From: Flavobacteriales bacterium
GTDB lineage: Bacteria; Bacteroidota; Bacteroidia; Flavobacteriales; Crocinitomicaceae
Assembly: GCA_947375085.1 (NCBI GenBank)
Contig: CANCEQ010000088.1
Location: forward strand, 1-11,783
Reading direction: 5' to 3'
Length of the DNA stretch: 11,783 bases
In this document: positions 6,410-11,783 of the stretch, piece after piece
How positions within the stretch are numbered: the stretch's first letter is position 1
How the letters are laid out: each line of letters starts with the position of its first letter
Made by a program: the position numbers and the translations under genes
The notes under the pieces: generated by a model
Seen by the model: the letters and a program-made list of their open reading frames with translations, nothing else
What the model was told of the DNA's origin: nothing
The model's database searches: none

Positions 6410-9400
6410 CTACCAATTTTTCTGTTTTAAAAACGATTCCTTGGTAGGCTAGTTTAACTAAATAGATACCGTTATTTAAATTGTTTATTTCAAATGTGCC
6501 ATTGGTTCCAGAAACGATAGCCGTTTTTTCTAATTTACCAGACATATTAAAAATTGAAATTTCATCTATATCTGTTTCATGCCAGCTTACGTGTGTGATT
6601 TCGTTTGTTGGATTTGGATAGATACTTGCTCCAGCTTTAATTATTTCTTCTTCTATAATTTTAATAGGGGGAGTTGGATCATAGAAATTTCTACATTGAT
6701 TGTCTTCACCATTTTTTAATATTACCTGTTTTATAACTTCTGGAGCAGTTTTGGTAGGCATAAATACTTCTTTTGATTGATAAATAAATCCTGTAGAATT
6801 TAATTCTAATTCAATTTCAGCATTGTTTTCAATACATTTATTAAATTCATTTTTATAAATCAAAAATTGCCCGTTGACATCTGTTCCACTTTGATCACCT
6901 AATCTGCCGGCTTGAACTAACCAATGGTGTTCATTATTTCCAATGTATTTATTGCAGTCAACGAATGTTTTTAAATTATTACCTATAAATAAGTTGGCAA
7001 CCGTAAAGTTCCCTTTAAAATCATTACGATATACATCCATTTTATTTGTATCACTGTTCTTCATTACAATTCCATATTGATAATACGGCTGTAAATTTGA
7101 TGTAGTAAATAAATTGTCAGTAACAACCAACGAACTATTTGGATTAAGCTCTATTCCATAACTATTTGATTTTAAATTGCCTAATGGTATATCTATTTCA
7201 TTATGATTTATCATACCATTTGAATATGAATCTAATTTCATAGCTTCTCTTACATTTGAAAAATAACTACCTAGAACTTTTACTGTATGAATATTTTTAT
7301 CAGAATTTTCAGTATTAATACCTTTTAATAAGTTATAAAATTCATTTCCATTACCGGTTATCGCTAGTAAATCGTTAGTTAAATTTTCAGCTAGAAATAA
7401 ATTTGTGTTTTTAGAATTTATAGCTGTCCCTCTATTTTCATAGGTTATTTTTAAATTTCCAAAAAATCTATTTTTTAAAAGTGCAATGTTGCTTGTATTT
7501 GCAATGTTTATGTGTATGGGATCTACTAACGTAGAATCATCATATAAAAAGATTGTTTTATGAACATAACTAGAATCAATAGTGTTTTTATTTGAGAATA
7601 AATTAATTCCAGTTTTATTATTTGTAAACACTGAATTAGAAATTATAAAAGTTCCGTAATTTGAATTATTACTTTTTGAAAGGGTATCACGGGGTTCAGT
7701 ATTAATAGCTGTCTTAGCATCATAAATATTTACATAATCTAATTTTAAATTACCTCCTTTTTCAATTGTATTTCCTGGTTCAAGAACAATCCCATCCCAC
7801 TCGGTTGGACAAGTACTCAAGCCTTTTATAATCGTGTTTTTTAATATAGTCAACTGTGCATTTTTTTCGACAGTTATTCCTAAAAAACGATCATTATTAT
7901 AACCAAATTCAATTCGTTTTGATGAAATTTCAAAGTTAGTTCCATTTGCTATTGTTACATCTCCTTTCACTTTAATTATTCCATCACCATTTAGGTCTGA
8001 AAAATTAAAAGTTGGTGAATTAATCAAAACATTTCCAGTATAATCATAATTTACTTTTGGATAATTTAAATTATTGATCGAGATAACAGTATCAATTTTA
8101 CATCCGATAGAATCTTTAATGCTAATTGAATAATTACCATCTACAATTGAATCAATTATTGAATTAGTTGAAGTATTATTTATTTTAAAGCTATAGGGAG
8201 AAAAACCACCTTGTGCTGCCAGTTCAATCGTGCGATATCCTTTTTGACATGAATAATTTGATTCAATCACATTCAGTTGTAAATTTTTTATTGATTTTAC
8301 TTTTTTCAGAGCTTCTCCCGCGTTTAATCTACCTGCTCCAATAATTCCAATATAAGTAGGATTTTTTAATTCAATATTTGTAGAGGTTTCTTTTAAAATT
8401 TTTTCAATTTGCTCTGCAGTTAAACATGGATTAACAGCTAACATAAGTGCAATAGTTCCTGTAACTAATGGGGCAGCAAAAGAAGTGCCGTAAACAATGT
8501 TAGAACCACCGTTTGGGCCAATCGCAGGAACTGCATATCCAGGCGCAGCAAGATCTACAGTTGAATTATGTTGATGAGTAAGAACAGTTCCATTTGAAAT
8601 ATATTCGTGATTGTCATTTATTCCAATTGAAGTAACTGAAATCACATGATTGTACGCTGATGGATAGACTAATTTATCAGGTGTCCCACATGTATTTCCA
8701 TTTCCTGCTGAAGCAACCATTATAGTCCCATTTCTGTAAATTTCATCAATAACAGTTTGGCAATAACTATTTAAACTACAACCAGAAGCCCAACTCATAT
8801 TAATTATTTTTGCTCCATCATAGGAAGCTTTCAAAATTTGATTATACCCCATTGAATATAACTTCAAACCACTATTCCAACCTATTGAACTTTTTCCATA
8901 ACCGTTATTTGTTTTACCAGCAGCAGTAATTGCTACTTGTGTTCCATGAGCAATATTTGGATTTGATAAATTAGGTTCAACATATTGGATTTTACCAGCT
9001 AATTCTTGATTCGTAATTTTAAAATTTGCATCAGAAATTGCAATGATGATAGATGAATCTCCTTTTGAGATGTCCCAAGCATCTTTTGCATTTATTAAAT
9101 CTAATGCATAATCAGATGCAAAAGCTAAATTATAGTCATTTGGTTGATCCAATAACTCGTATTTTGGCGCTTCTTGAGGTTTACTAATCCCTACACCAAA
9201 TTTCCCTAATTCTTGCGCTAAATAGGATGGATTACACTTACATTGAAATTCATACACTTTTAAAAGTTCAGGATTTTTAGAATTTGGAAATGCAGGAATA
9301 ATCTTATCAATGTTATAAGCACTTATAATTTTTTGAAGCTGAACGGAATTGTATTTTAAAATTTCTTTGTTTGATTTTTGTGATTTTATTATTGACAAAT

Positions 9401-9500
9401 CATCAATAGTAACCCACACAGCTCCACTTTCCTGCGTAAAAGCAGAAAATGAAGACAAAAAAAGAACTAATAAAATATAGATTTTCAACTTTATTTTCAT
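6399..9500 (-). CDS. Secreted subtilisin-like (S8) serine protease with T9SS sorting domain
   Basis: A 1033-residue secreted or cell-surface endopeptidase. It begins with a signal peptide (residues 1-22, hydrophobic core IYILLVLFLSSFSAF) and a probable propeptide (about 27-118). The peptidase S8 domain (about 120-400) has catalytic Asp157, His185 in AHGTQVA and Ser340 in GTSFAAP, with oxyanion Asn267 in SAGNG. The Asp sits in ISDAN rather than the usual DTG/DSG, but its position after GDSSIIIAIS supports the assignment. Residues about 425-475 (GGFSPYSFKI, DGNYSISIKDSIGCK) match the SprB repeat pattern. About 500-900 is Asn/Gly-rich with repeated short strands, probably a right-handed beta-helix. 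Residues 957-1033 (IYPNPTNE, ISIFNMSGKL, GIYLVKL) form the T9SS type A sorting domain, directing export across the outer membrane. It stands 41 bp downstream of mtnC. Confidence 0.92.
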   Translation of the reverse strand: MKIKLKIYILLVLFLSSFSAFTQESGAVWVTIDDLSIIKSQKSNKEILKYNSVQLQKIISAYNIDKIIPAFPNSKNPELLKVYEFQCKCNPSYLAQELGKFGVGISKPQEAPKYELLDQPNDYNLAFASDYALDLINAKDAWDISKGDSSIIIAISDANFKITNQELAGKIQYVEPNLSNPNIAHGTQVAITAAGKTNNGYGKSSIGWNSGLKLYSMGYNQILKASYDGAKIINMSWASGCSLNSYCQTVIDEIYRNGTIMVASAGNGNTCGTPDKLVYPSAYNHVISVTSIGINDNHEYISNGTVLTHQHNSTVDLAAPGYAVPAIGPNGGSNIVYGTSFAAPLVTGTIALMLAVNPCLTAEQIEKILKETSTNIELKNPTYIGIIGAGRLNAGEALKKVKSIKNLQLNVIESNYSCQKGYRTIELAAQGGFSPYSFKINNTSTNSIIDSIVDGNYSISIKDSIGCKIDTVISINNLNYPKVNYDYTGNVLINSPTFNFSDLNGDGIIKVKGDVTIANGTNFEISSKRIEFGYNNDRFLGITVEKNAQLTILKNTIIKGLSTCPTEWDGIVLEPGNTIEKGGNLKLDYVNIYDAKTAINTEPRDTLSKSNNSNYGTFIISNSVFTNNKTGINLFSNKNTIDSSYVHKTIFLYDDSTLVDPIHINIANTSNIALLKNRFFGNLKITYENRGTAINSKNTNLFLAENLTNDLLAITGNGNEFYNLLKGINTENSDKNIHTVKVLGSYFSNVREAMKLDSYSNGMINHNEIDIPLGNLKSNSYGIELNPNSSLVVTDNLFTTSNLQPYYQYGIVMKNSDTNKMDVYRNDFKGNFTVANLFIGNNLKTFVDCNKYIGNNEHHWLVQAGRLGDQSGTDVNGQFLIYKNEFNKCIENNAEIELELNSTGFIYQSKEVFMPTKTAPEVIKQVILKNGEDNQCRNFYDPTPPIKIIEEEIIKAGASIYPNPTNEITHVSWHETDIDEISIFNMSGKLEKTAIVSGTNGTFEINNLNNGIYLVKLAYQGIVFKTEKLVVER

Positions 9501-9541
9501 ATATTACATTAATAACAGAAAATTAAATTACAACAAAAAAT

Positions 9542-10246
9542 TCAATTAACCAAATATTTTATTAATTCGTCGAAGTTTTTTACTGTTTTATCCCAATTTT
9601 CAGCAGTTCCTTCTCTAACTAATTGAATCGTTTGATAACCACTTTTTTTAGCAGCTTCCAATTCTTCTCTAATGTCAGATAAAAATAATATTTGTGAAGG
9701 AGGAACATTTATTTCTTTACTAATTTTAGAGTATGTTTCTACCTCTCTTTTACCACCTGTTTTAGTGTCGAAATAGTAACTAAAATTAGGAGTTAAATCT
9801 CCTAATTCACTGTATCCAAAGATTAATTTTTGAGCAGCTATAGAACCAGATGAAAACACACCTAATTGAATTCCATTTGCTTTCCAATTCTCTAGATTTT
9901 CTTTTACATCTGAATAAACATGACCTTTTATTTCACCAGATTTATAGCCATTTTCCCAAAGTATTCCTTGTAATGTTTTAAGCGGTGTAATTTTTTTATC
10001 AGCTAAACTCCACTCTAACAATTTATTGATGATATCTTCTGTTTCTATTAACTGAACACCATCTAATTCTTTTGCAAGTTCAATAGTTTGTTCGAAAGCT
10101 TCGTGAACTTCTGGAAGTTGTTGTAAATCTTTTAATTGTTGAATATTATTTCTGAAATAAGGAAATAATATTTCATAAACGAACGAAACGGAAGTGGTAG
10201 TTCCCTCAATATCTGTTAAGATAAATGTAGTTTTATTTGATGTCAT
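9542..10246 (-). CDS. mtnC: Acireductone synthase (enolase-phosphatase E1)
   Basis: A bifunctional HAD-superfamily enzyme of the methionine salvage pathway. It enolises 2,3-diketo-5-methylthiopentyl-1-phosphate and dephosphorylates the product to the acireductone, using Mg2+. The 234-residue length is usual. HAD motif I is DIEGTTTS (12-19), with Asp12 as nucleophile and Glu14 in the place of the second Asp, the specific MtnC signature. Motif II is FSSGS (131-135). Motif III is the lysine in GGKREVE (164-170). Motif IV is LSDIREE (189-195), with Asp191 binding metal. The stretch LQGILWENGYKSGEIKGHVY (92-111) is also characteristic of the family. No mtnA, B, D or K gene lies nearby, so the rest of the pathway, if present, is elsewhere. 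A -7 motif lies right at the start codon. The protease gene begins 41 bp downstream. Confidence 0.95.
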   Translation of the reverse strand: MTSNKTTFILTDIEGTTTSVSFVYEILFPYFRNNIQQLKDLQQLPEVHEAFEQTIELAKELDGVQLIETEDIINKLLEWSLADKKITPLKTLQGILWENGYKSGEIKGHVYSDVKENLENWKANGIQLGVFSSGSIAAQKLIFGYSELGDLTPNFSYYFDTKTGGKREVETYSKISKEINVPPSQILFLSDIREELEAAKKSGYQTIQLVREGTAENWDKTVKNFDELIKYLVN

Positions 10247-10250
10247 AAGG

Positions 10251-10258
10251 CAAAGATA
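10251..10258 (-). promoter_or_regulatory. Bacteroidota -7 type element at the mtnC start
   Basis: The minus strand reads TATCTTTG, an exact TAnnTTTG match, separated by four bases (CCTT) from the mtnC ATG. The same motif-to-ATG distance is seen at the 119-aa gene (1273-1280). This predicts transcription starting at the initiation codon, thus a leaderless mtnC mRNA. No TTG occurs at -33. I see no SAM riboswitch-like structure in the 89-bp gap. Confidence 0.5.
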
Positions 10259-10309
10259 AAGAAATGTCTTTTAAGGATTTAATAAATTGATGTTAATTTA
10301 TTGTTTTGT

Positions 10310-10334
10310 TTTTCATGATTCAATGTGATGAAAA
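10310..10334. repeat. Perfect 7-bp inverted repeat after the ferredoxin gene
   Basis: TTTTCAT (10310-10316) and ATGAAAA (10328-10334) form a perfect 7-bp stem with an 11-base loop, beginning one base beyond the ferredoxin stop codon on the minus strand. On that strand the stem is followed by an A-rich, not U-rich, tail, so it is not a standard intrinsic terminator. It might stabilise the mRNA end or serve as a protein binding site, or be chance. Confidence 0.35.
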
Positions 10335-10335
10335 T

Positions 10336-10563
10336 TCACAATTTAACAATCGTAATAATATTCACCGGACAATTTGCCTTTGCCAATACATTGTCTTCTA
10401 GTTCATGATCATCTACCAAAACGCTATAAAACCCTTTTTTTTCTTTACCACCAACGAGCGTGCATTTTCCATCTTTTCTAGAAATTCGCCATCTGTAATC
10501 GGCTGCTTCAACACAAGCGTTGCAACCGATACATTTTTCACGGTGTTGAATTATTCGAATCAT
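10336..10563 (-). CDS. Small single-cluster ferredoxin, 75 aa, coupled to U32 protein
   Basis: A small soluble iron-sulfur electron carrier. Cys11, Cys14 and Cys17 in CIGCNACVEAA plus Cys65 in ANCPV make one complete CxxCxxC...CP set for a single [4Fe-4S] cluster. There is no second set, unlike the two-cluster YfhL-type ferredoxins of E. coli. Cys34 is an extra cysteine outside the motif. The ATG (10561-10563) overlaps the TGA of the U32 gene as ATGA, indicating translational coupling and probable stoichiometric production. In E. coli the ferredoxin YfhL is required, together with the U32 protein YegQ (TrhP), for 5-hydroxyuridine at tRNA position 34. The context here suggests an equivalent electron donor for its neighbour, which is inference. 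The length (75) is on the short side for ferredoxins, but the frame is intact, with a normal start and stop. Confidence 0.88.
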   Translation of the reverse strand: MIRIIQHREKCIGCNACVEAADYRWRISRKDGKCTLVGGKEKKGFYSVLVDDHELEDNVLAKANCPVNIITIVKL

Positions 10564-11783
10564 TTAACAGGCTCTATCAGTTTATATAATTTATCAGATG
10601 GTCGAATTTTTGCTTCGATTGGAAATGAAAATATATCTCCTTTTTTAACAGTGTTTGTCACTACATTATCTACTCTAATTTCAGAAACGATTGTCTCAAC
10701 ATAACCAGTTGTTGGACCAGTAATCATCACTTCATCGCCAACGGAAAGTGAATGAGAATCTAATTGAAATTCACCTACTTGTGCTTTTTCGAAATATTTT
10801 AATCCCCTTCCGATGTAAACTTTTTGTTTGGTTGCTTTTGATCCATATTCATCCGACCATTCTCCCATTTTTTTCCCTAAATAGTAACCATCCCAGAATC
10901 CACGATTAAAAACAGTTGCTAATCGTTCTTTCCAAGCTTCTACTTTTTCAGGGGTAAATGTTCCTTCGTTATACGCATCAATTGCTTCGCTGTAACAAGA
11001 TGTTACGACATGCACATAATCAGCTGATCTTCCTCTACCTTCTAATTTTAAAACTGTAACACCTGCATCGATGATTTTATCTATGAAATCGATTGTACAT
11101 AAATCTTTGGCAGACATAATGTACTCATTATCAATCTCAAATTCAATTCCTTCATCTTTGTCTGTTACGATGTAATTTCTTCTACAATTTTGAATACACG
11201 CTCCTCTATTAGCTGATGCGTAGTGTGTGTGTAGACTTAAATAACATTTTCCTGAAACGGCCATACACAAAGCTCCATGTGCGAAAATTTCAATTTCAAT
11301 TAATTTTCCAGCTGGACCAGTTATGTTTCTTCTTTTGATTTCACGACTTATTTCTGCTACTTGTTTTAGGCTTAGCTCACGAGCTAAGACTACAACGTCT
11401 GCGAAATTGGCATAAAATTCAATCGTATCGATATTTGAAATATTTGCTTGTGTAGAAATATGGATTTCAACACCTACTTTTTTAGCATAATTCATAACTG
11501 CATGATCAGCAGCAATTACTGCAGTTATACCACTTTCTTTTGCGGCATCGATGATAGTTTTCATCAATGTAATATCATGATCGTATAAAACAGTATTGAT
11601 TGTTAAATACGTTTTCACATTGTTTTCTTTACCAATTTCAGCAATCTTTTTTAAATCTTCAATTGTGAAATTATTAGAAGAACGAGAGCGCATATTTAAT
11701 TGCTCTACTCCAAAATATACAGAATTACAACCTGCGTTTATTGCCGCCATTAATGCTTCGTAAGAACCAGCAGGAGCCATTAA
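10560..11783 (-). CDS. Peptidase U32 family protein, TrhP/YegQ/YrrO-like tRNA hydroxylation protein, 5' end cut
   Basis: Although named for collagenase-like peptidase U32, family members YegQ (TrhP) of E. coli and YrrN/YrrO of B. subtilis are needed for prephenate-dependent hydroxylation of wobble uridine to ho5U34, and RlhA does the same for 23S rRNA cytidine. Numbering from the Met at 11778-11780, the U32 signature spans 164-182 (EIFAHGALCMAVSGKCYLS). Cys172, Cys179, Cys195 and Cys199 form the set expected to hold an iron-sulfur cluster, the last two in RGACIQNCRRNY. A C-terminal beta-barrel-like domain (about 318-400) matches the YegQ/YrrO layout and is unlike the much longer RlhA. The frame remains open through a Leu codon to the edge, and relatives have a few residues before LxAPAG, so the true start lies outside. 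It overlaps the ferredoxin gene by ATGA. The exact subfamily substrate is inferred. Confidence 0.9.
   Translation of the reverse strand, partial: LMAPAGSYEALMAAINAGCNSVYFGVEQLNMRSRSSNNFTIEDLKKIAEIGKENNVKTYLTINTVLYDHDITLMKTIIDAAKESGITAVIAADHAVMNYAKKVGVEIHISTQANISNIDTIEFYANFADVVVLARELSLKQVAEISREIKRRNITGPAGKLIEIEIFAHGALCMAVSGKCYLSLHTHYASANRGACIQNCRRNYIVTDKDEGIEFEIDNEYIMSAKDLCTIDFIDKIIDAGVTVLKLEGRGRSADYVHVVTSCYSEAIDAYNEGTFTPEKVEAWKERLATVFNRGFWDGYYLGKKMGEWSDEYGSKATKQKVYIGRGLKYFEKAQVGEFQLDSHSLSVGDEVMITGPTTGYVETIVSEIRVDNVVTNTVKKGDIFSFPIEAKIRPSDKLYKLIEPVK

Noticed and set aside
10247..10335. A SAM-type riboswitch ahead of mtnC
   Set aside because: The 89-bp gap shows only one simple hairpin and a -7 box next to the ATG; there is no room for a riboswitch leader downstream of that promoter.
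10405..10704. A plus-strand frame of 99 codons opposite the ferredoxin and the end of the U32 gene
   Set aside because: Both minus-strand genes are conserved families with intact motifs; this frame has none.

Overview
The window looks like the chromosome of a member of the Bacteroidota, most likely a Flavobacteriales. The evidence is an AT-rich sequence, Bacteroidota-type -7 promoter motifs (TAnnTTTG) instead of sigma70 boxes, no clear Shine-Dalgarno sequences, and a secreted protease ending in a type IX secretion (T9SS) sorting domain preceded by a SprB-like repeat. The content is mostly chromosomal housekeeping. I see no insertion sequence, prophage, CRISPR array or integrase.

Layout from left to right: (1) On the minus strand, a conserved 119-residue protein of unknown function is followed by the site-2 protease gene rseP, which is cut by the left edge. 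(2) On the plus strand, a tRNA-Ser(GGA) gene is driven from the same short intergenic gap as the divergent minus-strand pair. Its intrinsic terminator follows, then a short stretch with a 23-bp tandem duplication and small dyads. (3) A plus-strand Lrp/AsnC-family regulator is preceded by a nine-codon, leucine-containing upstream ORF that overlaps its start. Its stop overlaps by 4 bp the stop of a convergent gene. (4) That convergent gene is a very large membrane sensor histidine kinase (six membrane segments, PAS-GAF-PAS-PAS-PAS, HisKA_2 and HATPase). It lies 18 bp downstream of an EamA/DMT permease gene, so permease and kinase are probably co-transcribed. (5) A 1033-residue secreted subtilisin-like protease follows: propeptide, S8 domain, SprB-like repeat, beta-helix region and T9SS sorting domain. 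(6) mtnC, the enolase-phosphatase of methionine salvage, stands without other salvage genes. (7) At the right edge a U32-family protein of the TrhP/YegQ/YrrO type, cut at its N-terminus by the window, overlaps by ATGA a small single-cluster ferredoxin.

The clearest functional module is the U32-ferredoxin pair, which matches the known E. coli requirement for YegQ plus the ferredoxin YfhL in wobble-uridine hydroxylation (ho5U34) of tRNA. The other genes are mostly single units or pairs: permease plus kinase, and the unknown 119-residue protein plus rseP. No obviously novel defence or mobile system is visible. The best leads are the coupled ferredoxin, the unusual catalytic-Asp context and architecture of the protease, the orphan kinase, and the compact promoter arrangements.
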